From positions 18,336,354 through 18,396,353 of the forward strand of contig NC_045139.1 in the NCBI RefSeq assembly GCF_008831285.2: a stretch of 60,000 bases of DNA, given 5' to 3'. A model generated the notes under the pieces. It did no database searches. It was given only the letters and a program-made list of their open reading frames with translations, and was not told where the DNA came from. Each line of letters starts with the position of its first letter. The first letter of the stretch is position 1. Positions 27,601 to 40,779 of the stretch are shown here, piece after piece. The stretch comes from Nymphaea colorata (Eukaryota; Streptophyta; Magnoliopsida; Nymphaeales; Nymphaeaceae). Position numbers and translations under genes: made by a program.

Positions 27601-30600
27601 GAAGCTTGTATAATCATAGTCACAAATAGCGTCTCGGAGTTTTAAACGGCGAGGTTTTTCTCAGGTATAATACGGCGGGCTTGAAAAACGCGGGAAAAAA
27701 TGGTATTTTAAAAAATAAAAAATCCTAAAAATTGGGGAAAAATAAAATGAATGAGAAACTAATAAGACAACAAGAGAAGAAATATGAACACAAGCAGGCA
27801 AAAAAATGCATAAGTAACTATTAAGTATTAAGTATTAACTATTAAGTATTACTTACTTACAAATCAAAAATAAAGGGGACATATTAACTACAAATCAGAA
27901 ATAAAGAGAACATAGTACATATTAAATTATTAATCCGTTATATAGAAATCAGAATCGAACATACAAACTACAAAGTAACAAACATACAAAGTAAAAGTAA
28001 AAAAGAAAATCTAACGAAGTAACAAACATACAAACTACAAAGTTTAAGAGCAATAGAGTTTCTACTTTTTAATGCACATATGCAAATCGACTGAAACAAG
28101 AGGTATAAAGTATAAACTATAAAGTAGAAAACTAACAGACGCATGCAAATTGACTGAAAACAAAAACTTGAAACTAATCGATTGAAAACAAAAAATTAGA
28201 ACCAAACGGACATAAACAGAAAATAGAAACCAACAAGCGTATTACTTACCTCAAAATGTCCAACACGCATATGAAAATGGACTGAAAAGCTAACGGAAAT
28301 CCTACTCAGCATGTGACTGTGGTCGGATGTAGCTGTCGGAGGTCTGCACGGTGCTGGAAAATGCACTAGTCCATCGGAGGTTTAATGTTGCTGCAACTCG
28401 ATGCAAACAAAGAGACGTCAGTCTGCTCCGCCGGTGAGTTTGAGGTAGGAAACCTCGCGAGTCGCCGGAATCGGAAATCACCTGGATTTAACGTCCCCCA
28501 AATCTGAAACCCCTAAAAGGCTCGTCAACACCCCCTTTGTCGAAATGTTTTTAACTTTTAAGTTTTACATTTTATTCATTTTTTACCCAAACTACCATTT
28601 AAAATTTTCCAAAATTATAGTTGATGCCACCACCCGAAATAAAAGCTGTCTTTGAAAAAAGACGTGAAAAAATTGTGTTTTTTATGCATTTTTATGGAAA
28701 AAAACGTGTTTTTCCCGTTTTATTTGGCATTTATTTTTCCCACGTTTTGTTTGAAAATAACGTGTATTTTGGTAATCTGAACTACTATTATGCGAAAAGG
28801 TATATCATCTATTCTGTACTTGCTTTTGTGCAGCCGCTATGGTTTATTTTCAATATTTTTTTTGTGAGAATAATGCAATAGTTTATGACTTTTATGTTCA
28901 CATCTGTTTTATAAAGTAAGCAAGCACACGAAAATCTCCTGATTCTGTTATGATGTCTCGTAAATCATTGTGAATACAATAATTGGAATATCACTCGTTG
29001 TACTGATTTCATAGAAAGTTGTTTCGTCTAATGCTTGAATGTTCCTACTTTTTATCTATTAGCTCACTCAAAATTTAGCTTATAATTTTGCACAGATACA
29101 CTAATTTATTATCTCTTCATAAAAGTGCTAGCTTTCGCTCAGATACACTAATTTATTTAAAGTGCTACACTTTTGCTCTTATTTTGTGTTGTTCTGACTG
29201 GTTTTAATTTCCTGTAACAACTGCTGTATTTTCTCCTCAAAATTATTAAGTTGTACAACCATTTTGACTGTCTCCGCTTTCTTGGTTGTTTAGTTTATTA
29301 TCATGAAAGCCAAGAGTGTGAGCAGGCAGAATTGTTATCTATATGGTCCAAGTTGCTCTTAGGTGTTGTATTTCCTGTGCATGAGACTGATGCCTGTGCA
29401 TCTAGCTGCCTAAGCTGGAAACCTCCATTTTTAAAATTTTTCTTTGGGTTTTTGCGTAAAAAATAAGAAATAGAATAAGCTTTTTTTTTTTTCCTAATCT
29501 TCAGTTATGTAGCTTCTTTCAATTGTTTCCATGAGATTTTGTTTTAATCAATGCCTTTTTTTGTTTTCTTTTTCCTTACTGCTTTCAGAAAGAGGAGGAG
29601 TCCAAGGAATTGACCATGGGTGCCATCAAAGCTGTTCAAGATCTTTACGATGTTATGATGCATGATGTGCTGTCAGTTAATATGAGGTACTAAAGATTGC
29701 CAGTTTCTGTTGGGTCCCTAATGGTTTTCTTTCCTTTGCTGTTTGTGTAAATTTTCAACATTTGCTTCCATGTGTTTCCAGTATGAACTATGATATTTGG
29801 AGCAGTATATCGAATGCAAGGGTTGAAGGACGCCTGTTTGCTGAGCTAAAATGGCCTAAAGACTCTGAATTGGTACACTTTTTGTGATTATTTCTGATCC
29901 TAATATTTGCTAGTGTTTATGCGTTTGGTCAGCGACAACTTATGTACTGCCATGGAGATTGTATAACCTTACTATATCTGCAGAGAGCACAAATAAGGAG
30001 GTTACATTCACTCTTGACTATCAAAGATTCTGCTGCCAATATTCCTAAGAACTTGGAGGCAAGGCGTAGACTGAAGTTTTTCACAAATTCTCTATTAATG
30101 GACATGCCCAAGGCTAAGCCAGTGCGTGAGATGCTCTCTTTCAGGTAAAATGACTGACACTACTAAGCATAAGTCTTTCATCATGAACTTGTTCTATGCT
30201 TCAGTTATTTTTGAGATGCATTGGTAGTTTGTAATATTGACCAATTTGTCTTGTAGTGTCTTCACTCCATACTATTCTGAGATTGTTCTATATAGTGTGG
30301 CTGAGCTTCAAAAGAAAAACGAAGATGGTATATCCACTTTGTTTTATCTCCAGAAGATTTTCCCAGGTACTTAATTACTTGGAAATTTGCATAACTGTTG
30401 TTGATTGCGTTCTCTTTAAAGGGGTTCTCATCTTTGCTTAGTTCACAATTTGCTTTCTTCTGTTAGGTGGCATATGCAGGCTACTGCATTTGTAAAAGCT
30501 CTTGCATGATTTGAACTGTAATGGATAAAAAGTTCATTGTTTGAATATATTTTCAGTGATAACTTTTTATGAGTGATTCTCAATTTCCTTTGACTAATGT

Positions 30601-33600
30601 TCGGTAACCTCTTTTTTAGACGAATGGAAAAATTTTCTGGAGCGACTTGGCAAAGATGAAAGTGCATCAGATGCTGAAACCTTCAGTAGTCCTGATGATG
30701 TAATGGAGCTGAGGTTATGGGCATCTTATCGTGGGCAGACATTAGCCAGAACTGGTCAGCTGTTTTCTTTTTTCCTTTTATGATCTTCCTTTTCTGTTGA
30801 AAACTGCTGTTTATAGGTTGAAACTTTTTTCTGCTTCCTTCCTTGATGTCATATTCTATGCTTTTAATTTGCACTTGGGCCATTGATCTAGCTTATTCAT
30901 GCTGTATTTCTTTCAAATGTTTAGTTCGTGGGATGATGTATTACCGGAAGGCGCTTATGCTCCAGAGCTATATTGAAAGACTAGCTTGCGGAGGTACGTA
31001 ATTATTTATTGGTTGCCTCAATCGTTCTCTTGCTGTAGTTTTTTGCTCTAATACTTTCTAATATGACTAAAGATATGGAAGAAATATCGTTGCCTGAGGA
31101 TGCAATGGACACCCAAGGCTTTGAGTTGTCTCGTGAAGCTCGGGCTCAAGCAGATGTGAAGTTTACGTATGTTGTCACGTGTCAGATATATGGCAAGCAA
31201 AAGCAAGATAAAAAGTTGGAGGCTGCTGATATAGCTCTGCTTATGCAGAAGTAATGGCAAACGACATTTAGCAATTTTCCTATTTCTTTGTCTTAAGAAT
31301 TCTTCCTCCATATACTCATATGCTTGTTTTATTATAATCACATGGACATAAAAGTCTCCACTTGCATGGTTGACTAATCCGACATAAATTAACATGTCTT
31401 TTCTACAATGAGGTTATAAGGGCATGAAGATGCTGATTTGTGAGTTTACTTATTAAATTTAAATTACTTTTTTAATTTTATTTTGTTTTCAGTTATTGAT
31501 AATTAGGCCCAGTAATCCATATTGAAGACAATTCACTTGAGCCTGGATTTTCAATGTGGATTATCAGATACCGTTACTATTAAGTGTAATATTCAAAATA
31601 AATTTAAACAATATTTTAATTTTTAAGACTGGTATTTAGTGTTAACCATGCTATAGCATGTGTCTGAGATCAAGTCTTGGAATCTATGTTTGACTACAGG
31701 AATGAAGCCCTTAGAGTTGCATTCATTGATGAGGTTGAGACTTTGAAGGATGGAAAACCTTCCACTGAGTATTATTCCAAACTTGTGAAGGCAGATGTAA
31801 ACGGGAAAGATAAGGTATGTTCATCATATTTGGACTGCCTTTTCTATTTAAAATTTCTGCATTTGTTGGTTACAAGTTCATGAACATCTGCTGGTGTAAA
31901 CTTTCATCCTTTGTATACTTATGGTTGTCAGAGTTTAGCATTGCTTACTGAGGAGGCAGTTTGTACTGCCAAAAGAACTTAATGAGTTATTTTTCTGACA
32001 TTTGATATAATGTACCTGTACTTATTATTCTGCTCCATTCTCTCACCTGATGATATTTACATTGGGCTTTTTTTTTATCTTACTTTTTTGTCTAAAGGTT
32101 TCTGAAGTATAAAGGTTAAGCCATTTGCTCTCATAAAGGTTCATAGTTTGCTAAGTGAAATGATCCAGTGCTATTTCATATATCATCCAGTAATTTATCT
32201 TTATGTTGCAATTTTTATTGCTGGATGCATTTCTTGTGAGATGTGCACAGATTCTTGCATTGGAAATATCATCTGTTGGTATGGTATTGAAGTCCCATAT
32301 TGTTCTAGCTTTTCTCCTTAACGTGTATCTTCTGTTTCACAATTTTTGTTGCATTCAGGAAGTACTTAATCTGTAGGATAATATTTTCTTTCAATTGGTC
32401 ATGCTTAATTTGTTGCACATTTGGACAGGAAATTTATTCCATAAAGCTGCCTGGAAATCCAAAACTTGGAGAAGGAAAGCCTGAAAACCAGAACCATGCT
32501 ATTATTTTTACACGGGGAAGTGCAGTTCAGACAATCGACATGAATCAGGTGATTGATGCATTCCAGCAAGTTCATCACATGTATTTTTACTATGCCAAAT
32601 GCTCTTTATTCTGGTGTATTTCCATCTTTGATCCGTCATCTTTGTGCCACAATTTTTTTTTAAGATTTATTAGTATAAACAAGGTGAGAATTTCTATAGA
32701 GTTGTGTATAATTATTAACACAGCCTTATTCTATGCACATACGGCCAGGTTTATGGGTTTCAGTTCTCCATTCTCCCATACTTGGGGGACGGTTGGTCTT
32801 GTTGACAGTTCCTTTTTGTCTCATACTGCCTTCCATCCATGGTCACAAATGTATTTCTTGGGTTTCTATTGGGGACTGTTTCTTCTGGTAATTTTCTGTA
32901 AGATTATATCTTCTCGAGAAATTTTCTTGTGAATATCTTGGTTATTCAATAAATTCAAAAATAATGATTAAAATATTTAAAAATAATTATGAAAGCAAGA
33001 AATTTATGCTACTTTTGATAGATTTTAAAATTTTAATTAAATAAAAATAGAAACATATACTTAAAATTCATTAAATGGGATCTGTTATAAATATTGCAAT
33101 CATGTTGTGATATTTTTAAAATATCATTAGATTTTCCCTTTAAGGATGGGTTGTACTGTTTTGGTGGTAAATCCATGATGTTTTCAGATTATCATCTTTA
33201 TTTTGTACTACACTACCTTTATTTTGTATCCTGTTCTCTTGTTTTTCTTTTTATTAGTCCTATCGTGAACTGGTCCTTAGTCTTGTGATGATGATTATCA
33301 TAGCAGATTTATCATAATTTCAGTCTCCTTTTATGTTATCTTCATTTTTGTTCTGGAAACTATTTTGGTAAGTTTTCCTCGGATAAATATTTGCTCTTAT
33401 AGGTTGTTGTGTTATAAACTGTCATAATATCTCTTCCATTTGAATTTCTATTAGTCCTCAAAATCTGTCCTTATAACTACTTGTCGTTCTAGTAATAGTG
33501 TGGTTTCTGGAACCTCATAAGATATTATAGGTCTTTGAATTTTTCATTAATTATTTTTCTCATGAATCACATGCAGGCATCTGTTTCATCACATTTCATT

Positions 33601-35508
33601 GTCCACTTTTCCCTGCTGTATTTCGATGGTTTTGTCTAAAGTCACAAACATCTCCGATATTTTCAAAATGACGCTACTGTGAATTTGAAACCAACCAATA
33701 ATATCATTGAAATGTGATAATATTTTTTCCATATGTCGCTTGAAAATAGATATTGTGATGTTATCACAATAATTTCCTTCTTGATATAAACCTTTTGTTT
33801 ATATACATGTTTTATGCATAGTCATGAATGCTGTGCATTCAAAAAATATCTCAATGGGAACACCAAAAGCATGTGATGAAAAAGGGGAAATTGTTGCTAT
33901 ATTTCGAAATTGTTCCCAAAATGAAAGGGTCGCAAAAATGTTGCAATATTTTTCAAGAAAAATAATGTCTTTTGCCTATCATTTCCCGGTTTCTGATGCC
34001 CGCTAATTTTATCTCTTGGATTTGTAGTTTTTTTGTAACGCTATGACGTACTTCTCTGTTCTGGTAAGTGTATATTGACTCTGCACTTATTTCACACGTA
34101 ATTGTGGGTAGAAATTCTAATTTGAGAACTAAGAGTAGTTTTCAAATTTTCATCTGGGAAAATCATCACAGATTAAAGCATTCCATGTTACGGTTTGCTC
34201 TGTTAACTTGGATATTGTGGCCAACTTTACTTGCATGGGAAGATTGTTTTTCTTGTTTCTTCTTTGTTCATTATCATTTTTATGGTATGACTTTCTGCAA
34301 ATTAACAGTCTGTTCCGTCATAGGATAATTATTTTGAGGAGGCTCTGAAAATGAGAAATCTTCTTGAAGAATTTGACCGTGATCATGGCCTTCGACCACC
34401 AACCATACTTGGTGTAAGAGAGCATGTTTTCACTGGAAGGTAATTTTCTTGTTCTTCGGATGCATTATTCTGCTCTATACATCTTCATGACTGCTGCTGA
34501 TCTGTTCATGTCTTTCTATTTCAGTGTGTCATCCTTAGCTTCATTTATGTCCAATCAAGAAACAAGTTTTGTGACTTTAGGACAGCGTGTGCTGGCTAAT
34601 CCTCTGAAGTAAGCTTGACTTTGTTTTTTTTTAGAGATATTTCTGCTCCATGACACCTATTTATTCAATCTTTTTCTGTTTCCTGTTAGGGTTCGCATGC
34701 ATTACGGCCATCCGGATGTCTTTGATAGAGTTTTCCACATAACAAGGGGTGGTATCAGTAAGGCTTCCCGTGTTATTAATATAAGTGAAGACATCTATGC
34801 AGGTATGGTGTTTTAAACATTATTACGCATTACTGAGCTGCTAGTCCAGCCTCATTAAAGTTTTGTTAAAGTGCTTCAAATCTTGGTTGTTTTCTTGAGA
34901 AACCTTAGGACCTGAATATGTTGCAATTCTGATGTGAAAAATCCACCCTCTAGAGCTGAGGGTCGCTCTATTTTTTGCTTTTGTTTGAAAAAGAATCCGT
35001 GAATGCTGCCTATTTCGATATTCATATTGGGAACACTTTGTTGAAATAAAGTGCACTCTGTAAATTAGGCTTGAACTTAATGATAGAAATGCTTCAAGAA
35101 TCACACTCTTGAAGATACCAGCCACTCCAAAAAATCAAACAGGGAGAAACCTCAAACTAGAGGTGAAAACTTGTCTTTAATCTCAAATACGTCACATGGA
35201 TACTACTGTAAAGGCAGCGTACCTGAACCGGTCAGGTACGACACCAGTACTGGTACTGGTACTGTTTTGGGTACCTCTTGGATACTAGTCAAACTGTACC
35301 AGATATGGTCAACTTACTCAGGACCGTATCAGTCCGATTTAGGACTCCTTTCCTATCCAAAATCAGGATTTCAGTTTTGTTCTTTACACCATTTACACTT
35401 AGGAAACAGATTCAGAGCTGCGTTTTCATATTTTGTTCAATAGTTTCTTCTTTAGAAATTATAAAGTTTGAATCATGAATGTGTTATTTTGTTTGAATTT
35501 TTATTTTG

Positions 35509-35562
<54 letters not shown>

Positions 35563-38500
35563 AGCCGTGCACTCGTACCTATGTTTTTTGAAAATAGCCC
35601 GAACCAGTGCCTGTACCATGACCCGTACCCATGTGACATAGAATAATATACAAAAACATGCCTTAAACCCTAGACTAAGCAAGGGACCCGAGTCCCTTAT
35701 TTATAGAAGAAAGAAAGGAAGAAGGAGAAAGAACACTTTCATTTATAGTATGTCCTTCTCGACAATGAAACATATATTTTTTTGTTACTATCTTCATAAT
35801 TTTGATTGAAGTGAGGAGGCATATAGGTTTTCATATGGGCACAGGGTCTTGAGCTAGCAAGAACACTTTCATTCTCTCTTAATAAAAGTTAAGTCTATTC
35901 TCTTCCATTTGAAGCTCCGCTATGGTCTCATTCATGGATGATACTTTATGTCTATGAAGTTAAGAAGTTGTTACCCCTTCAATTTTCTGTCTAAGACAAA
36001 AATAAATTTATAAAATTTCTTCCTTTGAATTTGTCTTTCTCTTAGCACTATGTCTCTTGGATCAAATCATTCGGGTTCAAATAAGGCTAGTTCATCCCAT
36101 AATTGTTCAATCTCTCCAACATATTCCTTAATTGATTTATCTCTTTGTTGAAGACTTGCAATTTTTATTTGAAGGTTGCACATGTAGGCTACATCCTTCG
36201 TAGTATGGGTTTTCTTGAGGAATTCTCAAGCTTCATGAGCAAAATTATGTTTTGCTATTTGACTCATAGTTGTAGTATCAAGTATCAACACAAGAAAGAG
36301 TCTATGATTTTGTGGTGTCCTATTTTCCTTTTTTTCATATTCATTCACAACCTTATTTTTTTTCAATTCCATCTAGTTCATGGGCTTGTCCATCTATGGT
36401 TTTGGTTAGACTAATTGTGGCTCACTTTTAGACCCATCAACTAATCCCCACAATCCTTTACTTGTAATGTGGTGTTTTATAGTTCTTGCCTGTTGAACAT
36501 AATTAGATAAAGTAAGTTTAGCTAGAGGAATGGAAGAAGTTCTATCATCCATGATGTGTACATTGTATAGATGTAGTTGAGTTGTTGAGGTAGTACAAAG
36601 ATCAAAGCAGCCACAAAAACAACAACAAGAGAGTTTGAGGCAGCACCAAAATAGCCACAAAAGTCAGCGAGATACCCACGAAAAATAACCACCAAAGATC
36701 AGCAAGAATACAGCTCCTCTTGTGCAAAACAGCAGCCAATACTTTCGTCAAACAGTTGGTGTGCTTTACAGCTACGAATAGATAACATTGACTGATTTTT
36801 CAAGACCACGAAAATCAGCAAACGAAGAGCCAAACTACGGCTTTGATACCATGTAAATCATGTTTGAACTTAATTATATAAGCACTTCAAGAATCACACT
36901 CTTGAAGAAACTAGCCACTCCAAGAAATCACACAAGGGGAAACCTCAAACTATTGGTGAAAACTTGTATTTAATCCCAAATAATACACCAAAACAGGTCT
37001 TAAAGCCCACACTAAGCAAGGGACCCAAGTCCCTTATTTATATAAGAAATAAAGGAAGAAGCAGAAAAAGAAGTAGCTGTTGGGCAGCTCCAACGGCTAG
37101 ATTTGTAGCCATTGGGAGCAGCCAACAGCTACTTCCTCTTGTAAATAAAAAGAAATAAAAAATGTTTAGAAAAATGCATGAAAAATAAAAGGAAAATAAA
37201 TACCAAAAGGCCTTTGCATACACACATCTATTTATATATACAAATCATATATTAAACTACTAGGAATTTAAGATATATGATAGTACATATAAAACATATA
37301 TGTATACTTACATTAGAGCTAATCCTTAAATTCTAACACACTAATGTTTGATGATAGATATGATCTTGTATTATCTGTTTGTATTGAGCCTCACAGGGCA
37401 AAATCATCATCTGTCACTGCCAGGCAGGTTAAGTAGTTGCAGTTATCTATGGACAGAAAAAGTTTGAGTACACTCTCCACTTGTGGGAGCATCTAATATT
37501 ATGTATATGCACACTTATATTTTCCTATAATTGGTTGGACAGAAAGTCAAGCATACAGAGACACACAAAAGCAGGTAAGAAATGGAAGAGTGGGGAAAAA
37601 AGAAATGCGGAAAAAATTACCAAGACACTAAGGCAGGGTAAAAAAAAAATGCAATCAAGGAACGACCAGTTCTAGAGAGGAAGATTAAAGTAGCTGATTG
37701 ACATAGTCTTAGGAAAATGCAGAGAAAAGAAGAATACGGACCTGGTTTGCAATGAATGGACACACTTATAGAGAGAGAACAAGAGAGAGGGAAGGGAGGG
37801 AGAGAGATGCGTTTATTAAAATACATTAATTAATTCAGATTTAAAAAATGATGAAAGTAAGCTTGGTCAACTTTGACCTAGAGCAAATTTGGTAAATTTG
37901 GAATGCGCTCTGGATAGGGTTGACCATGTCCAGAGTGAGTCAGAGAACAAGAGAGAGAGGGAGAGAGATGCTTTTATTAAAATACATTAATTCAGATTTA
38001 AAAAAATGATGAAAGTAAGCTTGGTCAACTTTGACCTGGAGCAAATTTGGTAAATTTGGAATGCGCTCTGGATAGGGTTGACCATGTCCAGGGTGAGTCC
38101 GAACCTGCACCCATGTGTGGCCATGTCAACACTGGTACAATGTCTTACCAGGCAGGTCCTGCCACATAGACTATGACATATTATTTCAGATCCATATGAA
38201 ATGATGTTTCTTTGATGTTCTTGTTATAATTATATGATTTATAGGTGTCACTATTTGATTTGTAAAAGCAAGGGAAGTTTATACTTTATGTATTCAATTT
38301 CCTCTCAGCCATGTCATTTCAGATTAAGAAGATGTGGAAGCACATTTTTCTCTATTCTATAATATTATGTGGTTATTTGTAGAATTCTGGTGTGTAAAGA
38401 TGATCGTACATGGAGATATGTACTATTTGGTAACACCAATGTTTGATTTGGATGAATCATTCTCACATGTATCATTTACGGGTATTATACAATGAGTTAT

Positions 38501-40731
38501 TTCTCGGGTATAGTACGCCAAAATTATATATATCAGAAAAATCTGGGGAGATTTTTTAATAAATTAAAAAATCCTAAAAATTAGGTAAAAGTAAAATAAA
38601 TAAAAAAAACTAATAATAAGACTTTGAAAAATGATTAGATAAAATCATAAACATGATAGGATGTGGGTGAAAAGTGCTACATTAAAAGCAAATAATAGCC
38701 ATATGTAAGATTTACAAAATAATAAATTTGGTTGGTCTCCATGCTAGATCCAATTTACTTAGCCGCATGATATGAAGGCTGAGTTAATGAAGGAGTTAAT
38801 GCTATGGGTTAGGGGTTTCGTAGAAGCAGCTGGGCTCTCTCTCTCTCTCTTCTTTATTGCATCTAATTTTCTGCAAACCATCTCTCTCTCCTCTTTATTA
38901 CATATTAATCTTCATTACTACATGCACCTTTCAGTACCCTCTCTCTTCTTTATTATGCTTAATTTTCTGGTTAATCACCTGCTCTCTTATTTAATATATT
39001 TAAAAGACAGAAACTCACGGTTTGACTGAACACTTAAAAGAAAAAGATCTAAAAATCTAACATCCAGTGCGAAAAAAATGCGTACTTTTTTCTTTTTTTT
39101 TTCCTGATGTCTTTTTGAAAAAGATGCATTTTATTGACATTTTATGCGACTGACTTATATTTAACGTATTTATCACGTTTTTTTTTAATAAAACGCGATA
39201 TTTGTGATAAACTTCCCTTGCTTTTACAAATCAAATAGTGACACCTATAAATCAGCCAATCATATGACATGCGTAGTTGTTTAATTGCCAAATCCATCTC
39301 AAGATATCCCTATGTTTCTCTAAAGAAATGTATTTGGCCTTTTTTTTGTGTTTAGTTGTTTTGTTATTTTTATATTGTGATGGTCCGGGAAAGAGCCAGA
39401 AAATTGATGTTAGGTGGTGCCACTGCGTGTTTTATCAAAATCTCAAGTGGGGCCACTGTTGGTTCTTAAGAGTATATTCCTGGCATGATTTTTTTAAAAA
39501 TCATTTGATAAAATATGATTTTTCAAAATTTCAGGAGGTCCAGGCTCTCTGGCTCTGGCTCTGGAATTGATGATTTAAGTATTAGAACCAGATGGAGCCG
39601 TTGCAGGGTTTGTGCTTTTTGTCTGGAATTAGGTCTCTGATCAATGATCATTTAGTTTGGCAGTCTTTGCTGTGAGGGTGCTACAATGGTTCAGATTTCT
39701 AATGGAAAAGGAAAAAAGCTTAATGTTCTAGAAGCTTGTATGATTTTTATGTTATTTTGGTTCTTGTAGGATTCAATTCAACGTTGCGTCAAGGAAATGT
39801 TACCCACCATGAGTATATTCAGGTAGAATTAACTTGACAATAATTTTCAAGTCATTACTCTTGAGAGGCATTGACATATTTGTATTATGTCTCCAGGTTG
39901 GTAAAGGAAGGGATGTTGGGCTTAATCAGATTGCTTTATTTGAGGGAAAGGTTGCTGGTGGCAATGGTGAACAAATTCTCAGTAGGGATGTCTACAGACT
40001 TGGTCAACAATTTGACTTCTTTCGGATGCTTTCATTTTTCTATACTACAGTTGGATACTACTTTTGTACAATGGTAGGTTTTTTTGTCCGTATAATTCTT
40101 TATTTGCAGATCATGATCTGGTATACCAAACCTTGATTGATGGATAACTTTCTTTTTCTCAATTACACAGTTAACAGTGCTGACTGTATATATATTTCTT
40201 TATGGGAAAGCTTATCTGGTGAGTTAGATTTACTGCACTCCATCATTGTCTATACTTGTTTTACAACTGTTGTTTCTGTGTGTCTTTGTTTCACTTTCTG
40301 TCTTGACGGTGATTAGAACAGGAAATATTGTGTTCTTTTCATACGGATTGAAGATCATGTGTATTTTCTGATGGAATAGTTTTGTTTTTGTATGGTTTCA
40401 TGTTCCCAGATAAGGATAGTTGCTTGTATTTTGCGCTAGATATTTGACCTTTTAAGGAAGTGGGATTCTTTTATCTTAAACTAAGGAGTTTAGGCGTGTT
40501 TGGTATTGCTTGATTAACACTTGTTCATCTGAGATGTGGAGTTCTTTGTTAACCTGGCCTGCAGGACATTGAGCTTTTCTGGCGGAACAGTCTATGCTTC
40601 AGCATAGCTTCTCCAGCCCCGCCTCTCCACTAGATTTAGCTGGTTTCTTGGTGTTCTTTTCTGGGGGCGATTCTTATATGGTTGGGGCTATGTCAAATGA
40701 GTACAAGCACAGTGCAGAGCACTTTCCAGTT

Positions 40732-40779
<48 letters not shown>

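Larger units (their letters stand above)
35059..37338 (-). mobile_element. Decayed copia-type LTR retrotransposon (intron 36)
   Basis: On the minus strand the right-hand LTR (5' LTR) is 36,852-37,338, starting TGTTAGAATTTAAGG and ending TTTACA. It is directly followed by TGGTATCAAAGCC (36,839-36,851), a primer-binding site for initiator Met-tRNA. The left (3') LTR starts at 35,059 with tgtaaatt on the plus strand; it is interrupted by an element at about 35,187-35,641 and its inner end is deleted. The flanks CACTC (35,054-35,058) and CACTA (37,339-37,343) match at four of five positions. The interior has only gag remnants: frame 36,406-36,660 (SNYVQQARTIKHHITSKGLW), and then KEYVGEIEQLWDELALFEP near 36,080-36,140 before a stop. 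No protease, integrase or reverse transcriptase remains. Confidence 0.85.
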
